This document shows positions 30,786-40,029 of a stretch of DNA of 40,448 bases, piece after piece. This stretch comes from UBA1359 sp035411265. GTDB taxonomy: Bacteria > Patescibacteriota > Patescibacteriia > Patescibacteriales > Patescibacteriaceae. The DNA lies in the NCBI GenBank assembly GCA_035411265.1, contig DAONSQ010000002.1, forward strand, positions 1-40,448. The letters run 5' to 3'. Position 1 is the first letter of the stretch. Each line of letters begins with the position of its first letter. The notes beneath the pieces are model-generated. The model made no database searches and had not been told where the DNA came from. It saw only the letters and a list, made by a program, of their open reading frames with translations. The position numbers and the translations under genes were made by a program.

Positions 30786-32276
30786 ATGTTAGCTTTAATT
30801 AAAGAAAAATTTTCCTGGACGCTAGTTCGTCATTTTCTGGAAGCAATTATCGCGGTTGAGATTTTGTCATTTTTAGCTTATTTTTATCCACCGGTTGGTC
30901 ATTGGGCTGCGATTATTGGCTGGCTAGCCGTCTTGATCTTATCTTGGAGAAATTTAACTTCAGGCCTTTTGGTGTTATTGGTTGATTTGCTAATTGATTC
31001 CAAGGGCTATTTGTTATTTTTCCCGGTTGGTAGTTTTAAATTGTCGTGGCGGATCGGTGTTTGGGGGATTATTATGGCTGTTTGGTTCTTGAAATCCCTA
31101 GGGCAAGCCTATCGACAAAAAACTGTTAGCCTAGATTATCAGCGCCTTAAAACAGCTGGGTTACTGCCTTTGGCCGCTATGCTTTTTTTTGGTACGGTCA
31201 GTGCCATTATTCAGCATTGCCAATCAAGTAATATTTTTTTTGACGCCAATGGTTGGTTATTCTGGTTAATTATTCTGCCGGTAATGTCGGTTGCCAAATG
31301 GCCGCTTAAACGGTTAATGGCAGCTCTTATGGCCGGCCTTTTGTGGTTAGTGGCTAAAACCGCTTTACTTTTATATATTTTTGGCCATTCTTCTTCGGCT
31401 TTTTTAAGTATTGTTTACCGCTGGGTCAGAGATACGCAAGTTGGTGAAATTACTAAAATGTCAGCTCAGTTTTATCGAGTTTTTATCCAATCACAGGTTT
31501 ATTTGTTGATAATTTTAGCGATTGCCGCTTGGCTACTGGCTCGCCAAATGCCGATTAAAAATTGGTTTAAATGGCTGTGGCAATCAGGTTGGAGCTATTT
31601 ACTAATTCTTAGTTTATCGTTATTTCCTTTGATTATTGGTTTTTCTCGCAGTTTTTGGTTTGGTTTGGCAGTAATCGGACTGTTTCTTTTAGTAATGGTT
31701 TGGCGTTATTACGGCTGGTCAATAGTTTGGCGCTGGCTGATAGCTAGTTTTATTGCCTTGATTTTAGCGCTGATAATGATTGTTGTAATCGTTCGTTTCC
31801 CTTGGCCCAAGCCGCAATTATCTTTTGATGCCGGGACGCTTTTAGAGGAAAGATTGGGTGATCTTGGCGGTGAGGCTGGTGCTTCATCGCGGTGGGCCTT
31901 GTTACCCAAGATGACCGAAGCCATTAAAAAACAGCCAATTTTTGGCCATGGCTTTGGGGCGACTATTACCTATCAGTCAGCTGATCCGCGAGTTTTAGCG
32001 ATAAATAATGGCGGCAATTACACAACTTATGCTTTTGAGTGGGGTTGGCTAGATATTGCTTTTAAATTCGGCCTACTTTGGGCAATCTGGTATTTTTGGT
32101 GGCTCAATCGGATAGCTATTATCAGTTGGCGACAAGGGGTTTTGGGACAAGCATTAACTATTGGCTTGTTGGTTTTATTAGCTGTTCATTTGTTTAGTCC
32201 ATATTTAAATCATCCTTTGGGTATTGGTTATTTGTCAGCCATGCTAACTTGGCTAACTGTCAAAAAATATGATTAG
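30786..32276 (+). CDS. O-antigen ligase/polymerase-like membrane protein
   Basis: 496 residues, about 11 hydrophobic segments, with one large external loop near residues 345-415 carrying 'GASSRWALLPKMTEAIKKQP' and 'IFGHGFGA', the Wzy/WaaL signature. It would polymerise or ligate the flipped glycan. It lacks the TPR tail of the related protein at 15692, so the cell probably has two such enzymes with different acceptors. Its last codons overlap the start of the next gene by eight bases. Confidence 0.85.
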   Translation: MLALIKEKFSWTLVRHFLEAIIAVEILSFLAYFYPPVGHWAAIIGWLAVLILSWRNLTSGLLVLLVDLLIDSKGYLLFFPVGSFKLSWRIGVWGIIMAVWFLKSLGQAYRQKTVSLDYQRLKTAGLLPLAAMLFFGTVSAIIQHCQSSNIFFDANGWLFWLIILPVMSVAKWPLKRLMAALMAGLLWLVAKTALLLYIFGHSSSAFLSIVYRWVRDTQVGEITKMSAQFYRVFIQSQVYLLIILAIAAWLLARQMPIKNWFKWLWQSGWSYLLILSLSLFPLIIGFSRSFWFGLAVIGLFLLVMVWRYYGWSIVWRWLIASFIALILALIMIVVIVRFPWPKPQLSFDAGTLLEERLGDLGGEAGASSRWALLPKMTEAIKKQPIFGHGFGATITYQSADPRVLAINNGGNYTTYAFEWGWLDIAFKFGLLWAIWYFWWLNRIAIISWRQGVLGQALTIGLLVLLAVHLFSPYLNHPLGIGYLSAMLTWLTVKKYD

Positions 32277-33351
32277 TCATTTTTTATTAGCTAGCGGCGC
32301 AGCTTTTATTATTACAGCTGCTTTGACGCCTTTAATTAAGCGTTTAGCCTGGAAATTGAATATTGTAGATAAGCCGGATTTGGTTCGTAAATTGCAGGAA
32401 AAACCAGTGGCGCTTTTGGGTGGTTGGGCGATTTTTGCGGCGATTAGTTTAGTTTTGTGGTATTTCCGCCAAGCTTTAGTAGTTGGTGATCTCAATTATT
32501 ATCATTGGTTAGGGGTTTGGCTGGGTGGCCTAATTTTGATGATTGGCGGTTCACTTGATGACCGTTATAATTTATCGCCAAAAAAACAGTTAGTTTTTCC
32601 GATTTTAGCAGTGATGGCTGTTATTTTAGGCGGAGTGGGTATTAAGAAAATCACCGGTTTTGATGGTCAATTGATTTTTTTGAATAGTTGGCAGTTTGAT
32701 TTATTTTTCTGGCAAGGTTTTGTTCGCCATTTTGTTGTTTGGGCTGATTTGTTTACTTTCGTCTGGCTCATGGGCATGATGTATACTACTAAGCTATTAG
32801 ATGGCTTGGATGGCTTAGTAACTGGTTTAGTTGGTATTGGTGGGTTAGTGGTAGGTTTATTTACTTTAACGACCAAATATTATCAACCCGATATTGCTTT
32901 GGCCGGTTTTGTTTTAGCTGCGGCTTGCGCTGGCTTTCTGATCTACAATTGGTCGCCAGCTAAGATTTATTTAGGTGAAGGTGGATCATTGCTGCTTGGC
33001 TACTTTCTGGGTGTTTTGGCAATTATTTCTGGCGGAAAGATTGCTATTGCTCTACTCATTATGGGGGTGCCAATTTTGGATGCGGCTTGGGTAATTGCCC
33101 GTCGTATCTTGAGTGGTCAGAACCCGCTTCGCACTGCTGATCGCAAGCACTTGCATCATCGTTTAGTGGCTTTAGGTTGGAGCACTAAAAAAACGGCTTT
33201 GTTTTATTATAGTATTTCTTTAATTTGTGGTTTGAGCGCTCTATTTTTACAAAGTCAAGGCAAGCGTTTAGCTTTACTTTTAGTTGTTTTGTTAATGGGT
33301 TTAGCAGTGGTTGGTTTTTCTCGTCTTGACAAGCAGCAGCAAAAACCGTAA
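32269..33351 (+). CDS. WecA/MraY-like sugar-1-phosphate transferase
   Basis: 360 residues, about 10 membrane segments. Motifs: 'VDKPDLVRKLQEKPVALLGG', 'GGSLDDRYNLSPKKQL' (metal-binding DD), 'TKLLDGLDGLVTGL' and 'KIYLGEGGSLLLGYFLG', then 'DRKHLHHRLVALG' (the HxHH of WecA/TagO). The family moves a HexNAc-1-phosphate onto undecaprenyl phosphate to start glycan assembly. The third acidic residue, Asp in MraY (GDxGS), is Glu here. The HLHH motif favours a WecA/TagO role over MraY. It is the last gene of the polysaccharide locus and contains the -35 of the rplU promoter. Confidence 0.88.
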   Translation: MISHFLLASGAAFIITAALTPLIKRLAWKLNIVDKPDLVRKLQEKPVALLGGWAIFAAISLVLWYFRQALVVGDLNYYHWLGVWLGGLILMIGGSLDDRYNLSPKKQLVFPILAVMAVILGGVGIKKITGFDGQLIFLNSWQFDLFFWQGFVRHFVVWADLFTFVWLMGMMYTTKLLDGLDGLVTGLVGIGGLVVGLFTLTTKYYQPDIALAGFVLAAACAGFLIYNWSPAKIYLGEGGSLLLGYFLGVLAIISGGKIAIALLIMGVPILDAAWVIARRILSGQNPLRTADRKHLHHRLVALGWSTKKTALFYYSISLICGLSALFLQSQGKRLALLLVVLLMGLAVVGFSRLDKQQQKP

Positions 33352-33354
33352 TAT
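33326..33354 (+). promoter_or_regulatory. Promoter of rplU
   Basis: TTGACA (33326-33331) lies inside the end of the transferase gene. At 17 bases is TAATAT (33349-33354), overlapping a perfect TATAAT (33352-33357) that is 20 bases from the -35. Which -10 is used cannot be decided. Confidence 0.65.
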
Positions 33355-33406
33355 AATACCATACCTGCCCCGTAAGGTTTAATTTTTTAATACGATAAAG
33401 AGCGAT

Positions 33407-33718
33407 ATGCCTAAATTCGCAATAGTTGCCACTGGTGGCAAACAATATAAAGTCCGTCCTGGCCAAACTTTGAAGGTTGAATTGTTGCCCTTAGAAGTTA
33501 ATGCTGAAGCTCAGTTGGAAGCTTTGCTTTTGGCTGATGATGAAGCTAAAGATGTTCAGGTTGGCCGCCCAGCTTTAACTGAAAATATCAAAGCCAAAGT
33601 TTTGGAACATGGTAAAGGCGACAAGGTTACTGTAGTTAAATATAAGAATAAGACTCGCTATAAGAGAGTTCTTGGACATCGCCAACGCTATACTAAGATT
33701 GAGGTTCAAAACTGGTAA
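33407..33718 (+). CDS. rplU: 50S ribosomal protein L21
   Basis: 103 residues, the usual length. 'FAIVATGGKQYKVRPGQTLKVELL' and the Lys/Arg-rich 'KYKNKTRYKRVLGHRQRYTKIEV' are diagnostic. It has its own promoter and terminator. rpmA (L27), its usual partner, is not downstream. Confidence 0.95.
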   Translation: MPKFAIVATGGKQYKVRPGQTLKVELLPLEVNAEAQLEALLLADDEAKDVQVGRPALTENIKAKVLEHGKGDKVTVVKYKNKTRYKRVLGHRQRYTKIEVQNW

Positions 33719-33737
33719 TTAAATAACTCTGTTATAA

Positions 33738-33770
33738 AAAAACAACTCGGTTAAGCCGAGTTGTTTTTTT
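33738..33770 (+). terminator. Rho-independent terminator of rplU
   Basis: AAAACAACTCGG pairs with CCGAGTTGTTTT over loop TTAAG, followed by further T. A strong bidirectional-looking terminator. Confidence 0.93.
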
Positions 33771-33790
33771 ATAGCTTTTATTTCTTGCTC

Positions 33791-33819
33791 TTGACTTATT
33801 GATAAAAAGGTGTTAGATT
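33791..33819 (+). promoter_or_regulatory. Extended -10 promoter
   Basis: TTGACT (33791-33796), 17 bases, TAGATT (33814-33819) preceded by TGT, an extended -10. It drives the sigma-region-4/HARE-HTH gene with a leader of about 35 bases. Confidence 0.75.
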
Positions 33820-33859
33820 TTAGCTACTGTTTGTCAGTTATTATTTTTTCTATCCGCCT

Positions 33860-35050
33860 ATGACTACACGAGCTGCTTCACTAGAAAATGTTTTTTTATC
33901 AGATAAGTTTTCTCTTCTAAAATTAGTTAAGAAATTATTACAAAAAGTTAACCCGCGCGAGCGTGATGTTTTAGCTCGTCGTTTTGGTTTGGCTTCACCT
34001 AAGCGTCAAACTTTGGAACAAATCGGGGCTATTCATAATTTAACTAGAGAAAGAGTCCGTCAAATTGAAGCAGCTGGTCTGAAGAAATTAAAGAAAATGC
34101 GCGACCTGGAAACACAGGTTGTTTTGTTGCGAAAATCCTTAGATCAGTTAATTTCTGATAACGGCGGCTTGATGGATAAACAATATTTGCAATCTAGCTT
34201 TTTAGTGCTCAGCCGCGAAACCGTTAAGGAAAATGATTTATCTATTTATAGTAATAATTTTGACTTCTTGGTTTCCAAGGTTATGGCTGATGATTTTGAT
34301 TCAGTCACTTCGGATCTTTTTAATGAATCAGTTAAGTTGAAATATCAGGCTATTGATCATTTAGAATCTTTAGCTACTCAGTTGATTGAACAAGTCCGCC
34401 AAGCTAAGCGTTTATTTTTAGCGGAAGATTTGATTAAGTTGAGTTTTGAGCTGGAAGCTTACAAAAATAACGCTGATAAGTTAGCTAGTGCTAACAAATT
34501 TGATTTAGCTAATGTTTTAGCTGGCCATAATTTTCAGGACGGCCAATTGATCAATCAGTATAAGCCGATTTATTCGGTTTTAAGGGCTGTTCGCCAGGTG
34601 GAACAAAACAAATTCGGTGCTTGGGGTATGGCTGATTTACCAGAAATCAAGCCGCGCACTATTGCCGACAAGATCTATTTAATCCTTAAAGAAGCTGGCC
34701 GACCTTTACATTTTCGGGAAATTGCCGAACAGATTAACAAGATTTTTGCTGATAAACTGGCCAATGTTGCCACTGTTCACAATGAACTGATTTTGGATGA
34801 CCGTTATGTTTTGGTGGGACGAGGAATCTATGCGCTTAAAGAATCTGGCTATCAAGCTGGCCGAGTGGTTGATATTGTTAGTAAAATATTAGAAAAGGCT
34901 AAATATTCTTTAACTAAGGATGAAATTATTGAGCAGGTTTTAAATCAGCGTTTAGTTAAAAAGACAACGATTAGTCTGATACTTTCCAATAAAGAATTAT
35001 TTCAGCGTTTGCCAGACGGCAGTTATGCGCTACGAGAAAAGGCGAGCTAG
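33860..35050 (+). CDS. Sigma region 4-like protein with C-terminal HARE-HTH
   Basis: 396 residues. Residues 30-80 match the -35-binding region 4 of sigma-70 factors: 'NPRERDVLARRFGLASPKRQ' and 'LEQIGAIHNLTRERVRQIEA'. No region 2 is present, so it cannot be a complete sigma factor. A helical middle follows. Residues about 265-330 resemble a HARE-HTH domain ('LILKEAGRPLHFREIAEQIN', 'DDRYVLVGRGIYAL'), as in the RNA polymerase delta subunit RpoE of Firmicutes. A second winged-helix segment ends the chain ('YSLTKDEIIEQVL'). It may bind polymerase or promoters; this is inference from the domains. A short hairpin overlaps its stop codon. Confidence 0.82.
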   Translation: MTTRAASLENVFLSDKFSLLKLVKKLLQKVNPRERDVLARRFGLASPKRQTLEQIGAIHNLTRERVRQIEAAGLKKLKKMRDLETQVVLLRKSLDQLISDNGGLMDKQYLQSSFLVLSRETVKENDLSIYSNNFDFLVSKVMADDFDSVTSDLFNESVKLKYQAIDHLESLATQLIEQVRQAKRLFLAEDLIKLSFELEAYKNNADKLASANKFDLANVLAGHNFQDGQLINQYKPIYSVLRAVRQVEQNKFGAWGMADLPEIKPRTIADKIYLILKEAGRPLHFREIAEQINKIFADKLANVATVHNELILDDRYVLVGRGIYALKESGYQAGRVVDIVSKILEKAKYSLTKDEIIEQVLNQRLVKKTTISLILSNKELFQRLPDGSYALREKAS

Positions 35051-35122
35051 ACCATCTTAGGGCTAGCTTTTCTTTTAGTTAGCCTTATGATAAACTGGAG
35101 TTAATATCCAGCCTTGGTGCTT

Positions 35123-36664
35123 ATGGAAATAATTTTAAATCTAGGGCCATTATTTAGTTTTTTTAGTTTACCGGTTGAAGAAATGTTCAGGCGGCTGGTT
35201 TTTTATTATGGCTGGATGATTTTGGCAGTTATTTTCTTAAACGGTGCTTTGATGTGTTGGCTTACTTGGCGTCGCCGTTTGTGGTATCGCAAACAAAAAT
35301 TTACCTTACTCGCCATCGACATTCCCAAGGCCAATGACCAATCACCAAAAGCTTTGGAAAACATGTTCTCTTATTTAGCTGGTGCTCATGGCAGTATTAA
35401 TTTGATTGAAAATTATTGGGAAGGCAAGTTTCAGTTAGGCTTTAGTTTTGAGATTGTCGGGATTGATGGCTATATCCAATTTTTGGTTCGAACACCAGCT
35501 GCTTTTCGTAATCTAGTAGAAACAGCGGTTTATTCTCAATATCCTAATGCTGAAATTGCTGAAGTTGAGGATTATGTTGATTCAGTGCCAAATAATTATC
35601 CTAATCCTGATTATGATGTTTGGGGGGCTGAGTTTGTTCCAGTTCAGATGGAGCCGGAGTTTAAGCAAGCTTTGCCAATTAGGACTTATAAGGAGTTTGA
35701 ATATCAGATGGGTAAGCCGGAGTTTCATTTCAAAGATCCAATGGCAACCTTAATGGATTTAATGAGTTCGCTTCGACCAGGTGAACAGATTTGGTATCAA
35801 ATCTTGCTTTTGCCAATTGCAGCTGATTGGTCAAAGATTGGCAAACCGGCTATTGATAATGTTTTAGGGGTTAAGCCCAAGGCTGAACCTGGTTTGATTG
35901 AAAGTTTTTTTGATTGGTCTATTGAAACTTTAGGCAATGTCAGTGAGATGATTTATAGTATTTGGGGCGATCTTCCCAAATCAGCGGTCAAGGAGGATAA
36001 AAATGATCCGCTCAAGATGATGAACTTGTTGCCAGCGCAAAAGAAACAAGTTGAGGCAATTCAAGAAAAGATTTCTAAAATGGGTTATGCCGTTAAATTG
36101 CGCGTTGTCTATGCTTCTCGTCGTGAAGTTATGAATAAGCCTAAGGTTGTTAATGGTGTAGTCGGTTATATTAAGCAATTCGGATCTAATGATTTAAATG
36201 CTTTAAAGCCGGACACCAAGATTACTATGACTTCGGCTAGCTATTTCAATAAGATTAATTTGATCAATACTAAGAAGCGCAAAGTAGTTCAAGCCTATAA
36301 AGATCGCGATGATACGGCTGGCCGTAATGCTTGGTATTTGAATGTTGAAGAAATTGCTACTTTGTGGCACTTTCCAATTGAAAGTGTCGTTAAGGCGCCG
36401 ATGATTCAGAAATCAACTAGTAAGAAAATGGAGCCGCCAATGTCATTACCAGTGGATGATCATGGCCAAGATGATTTAGGCTTGGATGAGTTATTTAATA
36501 TAGATGATGAGGATCAAAGTCAATTCGAAGAGGCTAAAATCGCGGCTGAAGAGGAATTGATGATTGAACCGGAACCAGTATTTGAACCAGAATCAGAGCT
36601 AGAACCAGAGCTAAAACCAGGCTCTCGTCAGGCTCCGCCACCCAGTAATTTACCAGGCGTTTAA
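35123..36664 (+). CDS. Membrane partner of the VirD4-like ATPase
   Basis: 513 residues from the ATG at 35123; the upstream TTG at 35114 is rejected. One hydrophobic segment at about residues 28-50, followed by Arg/Lys (RRRLWYRKQK), puts the long remainder in the cytoplasm. 'PEFHFKDPMATLMDLMSSLRPGEQIWYQIL' is a stretch I associate with CPR proteins encoded next to VirD4-like ATPases. The C-terminus is Glu/Pro-rich (EPEPVFEPESELEPELKP). No enzymatic motif is visible. It lies 12 bases before the ATPase gene, so the pair likely forms a membrane complex. Confidence 0.78.
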   Translation: MEIILNLGPLFSFFSLPVEEMFRRLVFYYGWMILAVIFLNGALMCWLTWRRRLWYRKQKFTLLAIDIPKANDQSPKALENMFSYLAGAHGSINLIENYWEGKFQLGFSFEIVGIDGYIQFLVRTPAAFRNLVETAVYSQYPNAEIAEVEDYVDSVPNNYPNPDYDVWGAEFVPVQMEPEFKQALPIRTYKEFEYQMGKPEFHFKDPMATLMDLMSSLRPGEQIWYQILLLPIAADWSKIGKPAIDNVLGVKPKAEPGLIESFFDWSIETLGNVSEMIYSIWGDLPKSAVKEDKNDPLKMMNLLPAQKKQVEAIQEKISKMGYAVKLRVVYASRREVMNKPKVVNGVVGYIKQFGSNDLNALKPDTKITMTSASYFNKINLINTKKRKVVQAYKDRDDTAGRNAWYLNVEEIATLWHFPIESVVKAPMIQKSTSKKMEPPMSLPVDDHGQDDLGLDELFNIDDEDQSQFEEAKIAAEEELMIEPEPVFEPESELEPELKPGSRQAPPPSNLPGV

Positions 36665-36676
36665 AGACAAATTATT

Positions 36677-38311
36677 ATGAATCAAGAAGTAACTCTTTTT
36701 GGACAAACGACTTTCCGTAATCAATGCCAAAAATTTGGTATTAAAATTGATGATCGCCGTCGCCATATGTATGTCGTTGGCAAATCTGGCATGGGTAAAT
36801 CAACGGTTCTGGAGAATATGATTGTTCAAGACATGAACAAGGGCCGTGGTTTGGCAGTGGTTGATCCGCACGGTGATTTAGCGGAAAAAATTATCAACTA
36901 TATTCCGGATAGTCGAGTTAAAGATATTGTTTATTTTAATCCGTCTGATGCTGAATTTCCGATTGCATTTAACGTTGTGGAACAAGTTGAACCTCATCTT
37001 CGCCATTTAGTGGCTTCTGGTTTGATTGGTGTTTTTCAAAAATTGTGGGCTGATTCTTGGGGACCTCGTCTAGAATATATTTTGCGTAATGCTATCTTGG
37101 CGGTTTTGGATTATCCTGGTTCAACTTTGCTAGCGATTACACGGATGCTGTCGGATAAAAATTTCCGTAAAGAAGTGATTGAAAAGATTCAGGATCCAGT
37201 CGTTAAAGCTTTTTGGGTTAATGAGTTTAGCGGTTATAATGATAAATTTGCTTCTGAAGCGGTGGCGCCAATCCAAAATAAAGTTGGTCAATTTTTATCA
37301 AGCTCGCTAATTCGTAATATTGTCGGTCAGACCAAGTCTTCAATTGATTTGCGTAAAATCATGGATGAAGGCAAGATTTTGATTATGAATCTAAGTAAAG
37401 GACGAATTGGTGAAGATAATTCGGCACTTCTTGGTTCAATGATGATTACCAAGATTCAATTAGCAGCTATGAGCCGAGTTGATATTGACGAAGAATCTCG
37501 GCGCGATTTTTACCTTTATGTTGATGAATTTCAAAATTTTGCGACTGATAGTTTTGCTAATATCTTATCAGAAGCTCGCAAATATCATTTGTGTTTGATT
37601 TTAGCTCATCAATATATTGAACAATTAAGCGATAATGTTAAGGCAGCGGTTTTTGGTAATATTGGGACACTGGTAACTTTCCGAGTTGGAGCAACTGATG
37701 CTGAATTTTTGGCTAAAGAGTTTATGCCTTTGTTTACTGAGGAGGATTTGGTTAATATTCCCAAGTTCAATTTTTATTTGAAATTAATGATTGATGGTCT
37801 CACCTCTGATCCTTTTTCTGCTAAAACATTAGCACCGTTAAATCGTGACGATAAAACGCCCAATTTGGAAAAAGTTATCAACTATACTCACGAGCATTAC
37901 GCTAGTCGTCGAGAAAAGGTTGAAGAAGATATTATGCGCTGGCATTTAAATAGTCATAAAGAAGAAGCGGTTAAAGAAAAGGGTGTTCCTGTAGCAGCAA
38001 TGCCGATTACGTCGGCAGTATCAACCTCATCAATGCCGATAGTTACACCAGTAATGCCGATTACGCCAGCTACACCGACTACTCCGACTGAACCGAGATA
38101 TCCGGCAGTCTGTGATGGTTGTGGTCAAGCAACGACGACTCGCTTTATCCCTGATGGTAAGCGGCCGGTTTTTTGTCCGGAGTGTTTGCGCAAGCATCGG
38201 GCTGAACAAGGTCAGCGTCAACAAATGTTAAAAAATTCACCAAGCCAATTATCCGGTCAACTCCAAGATCCGGAAGCTGGCGGCAGTCTTTCCCTCAATC
38301 AGCTTAAATAA
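36677..38311 (+). CDS. VirD4/TraG-like DNA-binding ATPase with zinc ribbon
   Basis: 544 residues. Walker A 'VVGKSGMGKST' (33-43), 'GLAVVDPHGDLAEKI' and Walker B 'FYLYVDEFQNFATDSF' identify the type IV secretion coupling-protein/HerA superfamily. 'SEARKYHLCLILAHQYIEQL' is the TraM-recognition-like segment. It lacks the N-terminal membrane helices of VirD4, which the preceding gene may supply. After a Pro/Thr/Met linker ('PMPITSAVSTSSMPIVTPVM' type), a zinc ribbon C-x2-C ... C-x2-C (VCDGCG, FCPECL) ends the protein. It is likely to pump DNA; no other secretion genes are in the window. Confidence 0.88.
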   Translation: MNQEVTLFGQTTFRNQCQKFGIKIDDRRRHMYVVGKSGMGKSTVLENMIVQDMNKGRGLAVVDPHGDLAEKIINYIPDSRVKDIVYFNPSDAEFPIAFNVVEQVEPHLRHLVASGLIGVFQKLWADSWGPRLEYILRNAILAVLDYPGSTLLAITRMLSDKNFRKEVIEKIQDPVVKAFWVNEFSGYNDKFASEAVAPIQNKVGQFLSSSLIRNIVGQTKSSIDLRKIMDEGKILIMNLSKGRIGEDNSALLGSMMITKIQLAAMSRVDIDEESRRDFYLYVDEFQNFATDSFANILSEARKYHLCLILAHQYIEQLSDNVKAAVFGNIGTLVTFRVGATDAEFLAKEFMPLFTEEDLVNIPKFNFYLKLMIDGLTSDPFSAKTLAPLNRDDKTPNLEKVINYTHEHYASRREKVEEDIMRWHLNSHKEEAVKEKGVPVAAMPITSAVSTSSMPIVTPVMPITPATPTTPTEPRYPAVCDGCGQATTTRFIPDGKRPVFCPECLRKHRAEQGQRQQMLKNSPSQLSGQLQDPEAGGSLSLNQLK

Positions 38312-38317
38312 AAAAGC

Positions 38318-39910
38318 ATGAATATTGATTTTCTAAAAATCGGTCGAGCCACAGATTTAGATGGCCATGATCGTCGAATTTATCGTCTTCTAGAAATTAT
38401 TCCAGGCCTATTATCTTGGTTAACCTTGTTAACTTTAATAGTTTTAGCTTATTTTGAACCAGTTTGGATCGCTTTGTTTATTATTGCTTTTGATATTTAT
38501 TGGCTACTCTTAGTAATTTATTTGGCGGTAATTTTGATTTCAGCCTATCGTCAAACCACTAAAAACATTTCTATTAATTGGTCGGAAAAATGTTTGTCAT
38601 TGGCGCCAACTGATCTGACTTATGAGCCAATGTCAGGGGTGGCAGTAACCGCTAAAAATGTTAGTTGGACTGATCTTTATCATTTGGTTATTGTGCCTTG
38701 TTATAATGAAAGCTATGAAATTGTTGCTCCAACAATTAAGACAATTGCCGAGAGTGATTTTCCTAAAGATCGCATGATTTTAGTTTTGGCAATTGAAGAA
38801 CGAGGCGGTGAAGCAATTAGGCAGACGGCTGAAAAATTGCAAGCTGAATATGGTCAAAAGTTTTTTCATTTCCGCACTATTGTTCACCCAGATAATTTAA
38901 TTGGGGAACTTAAGGGTAAGGGCGCTAATCAAGCCTGGGCTGCTGCTCGAGTTCGCGAAGAATTGATTGACCAGCTAAGATTAGATTATAACCTGATTAT
39001 TACTAGTGTTTTTGATAGTGATACGATTATCTATGAGCAATATTTTTATTGCTTAGCCTATAAATTCTTAACAGTCAATAAGCCTTATCGCCATAGTTAT
39101 CAGCCGATTCCGGTTTATCATAACAATATCTGGCAAGCACCATTTTTTGCCCGGATTGCTGCTTATTCCAATACTTTTTGGCAAATGATGCAGCAGATCC
39201 GTCAAGAAAAGCTATCAACTTATTCGTCGCACTCCATGTCTTGGCGAGCTTTGGATGAAATCGGTTTCTGGTCGACCAAGATGGTTAGTGAAGATTCGCG
39301 GATTTTTTGGCATTGTTTTTGCCACTATAATGGCGACTATGAAGTTGAACCAATGCATTATCCGGTTTCAATGGATGTCTGTATGGATCAGAAGCCTTGG
39401 CAAACAGCCCGTAATCTATACAAGCAGCAGCGCCGCTGGGGTTGGGGTGTGGAAAATGTGCCCTATTTAATTTTCAATACGATTAAGCGCTGGAAGCAAA
39501 TTCCGAAAAAAGTGTTTTTGGACAAGATATTTGTCCAAATGTACGGCTTCCATTCTTGGGCAACCAATGCGATCATTATCGGCTTTATTGGCTGGCTGCC
39601 ATTATTTTTTGGCGGTGATCGTTTTAACCAGACAGTTTTATCTAATAACCTACCCAATGTTACTCGGATTTTAATGTCGATTGCCATGATGGGAATGGTT
39701 TTATCAGCAATTTTGTCGTCACTCTTACTACCTAAACAACCAAGTGATAGTCCGTGGTGGCGTCGCTATACTATGATTATTCAATGGCTATTTTTACCTT
39801 TCACTATTGTGGCTTTTGGGGCGATTCCTGGTCTAGAGTCGCAAACTAGGCTGATGCTTGGTAAATATATGGGTTTTTGGGTCACTCCTAAAGAAAGAGC
39901 TAGTCATTAA
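38318..39910 (+). CDS. Membrane glycosyltransferase, cellulose synthase-like GT2
   Basis: 530 residues. Two N-terminal membrane segments (about 30-75), a GT-A domain with 'VIVPCYNESYEIVAPTIKTI', D-x-D in 'SVFDSDT', 'SEDSRIFW' (catalytic ED) and the 'QQRRWGWG' QxxRW motif of processive synthases, then about four C-terminal membrane segments. This is the arrangement of cellulose/hyaluronan synthase-type enzymes that polymerise and export a glycan. It follows the ATPase gene by six bases. No PilZ or partner gene is visible. Confidence 0.85.
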   Translation: MNIDFLKIGRATDLDGHDRRIYRLLEIIPGLLSWLTLLTLIVLAYFEPVWIALFIIAFDIYWLLLVIYLAVILISAYRQTTKNISINWSEKCLSLAPTDLTYEPMSGVAVTAKNVSWTDLYHLVIVPCYNESYEIVAPTIKTIAESDFPKDRMILVLAIEERGGEAIRQTAEKLQAEYGQKFFHFRTIVHPDNLIGELKGKGANQAWAAARVREELIDQLRLDYNLIITSVFDSDTIIYEQYFYCLAYKFLTVNKPYRHSYQPIPVYHNNIWQAPFFARIAAYSNTFWQMMQQIRQEKLSTYSSHSMSWRALDEIGFWSTKMVSEDSRIFWHCFCHYNGDYEVEPMHYPVSMDVCMDQKPWQTARNLYKQQRRWGWGVENVPYLIFNTIKRWKQIPKKVFLDKIFVQMYGFHSWATNAIIIGFIGWLPLFFGGDRFNQTVLSNNLPNVTRILMSIAMMGMVLSAILSSLLLPKQPSDSPWWRRYTMIIQWLFLPFTIVAFGAIPGLESQTRLMLGKYMGFWVTPKERASH

Positions 39911-39921
39911 TTTATAATAAT

Positions 39922-40026
39922 ATGCCATTTATTGATTCTGATCACCCAGGTTTAACTTTTTTAAAAATTTTTGCCATTGAAATTGCTGGAATTATTATCG
40001 TTTACAGTTTATTGGCTGTATTTTAA
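39922..40026 (+). CDS. 34-aa single-span membrane peptide
   Basis: MPFIDSDHPGLTFLKIFAIE followed by IAGIIIVYSLLAVF. It fills the gap between the glycosyltransferase and cysS with an ATG (AATATG), no SD, and a TAA three bases before the cysS ATG, the same close packing as verified genes here. The hydrophobic C-terminal half would span the membrane. It may be a small accessory subunit of the glycosyltransferase. Translation is unproven. Confidence 0.5.
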   Translation: MPFIDSDHPGLTFLKIFAIEIAGIIIVYSLLAVF

Positions 40027-40029
40027 ACT

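Noticed and set aside
33358..33406. A ribosomal protein L21 leader RNA before rplU.
   Set aside because: The leader is short and I could find only weak pairing (CGTA/TACG); no recognisable conserved structure.
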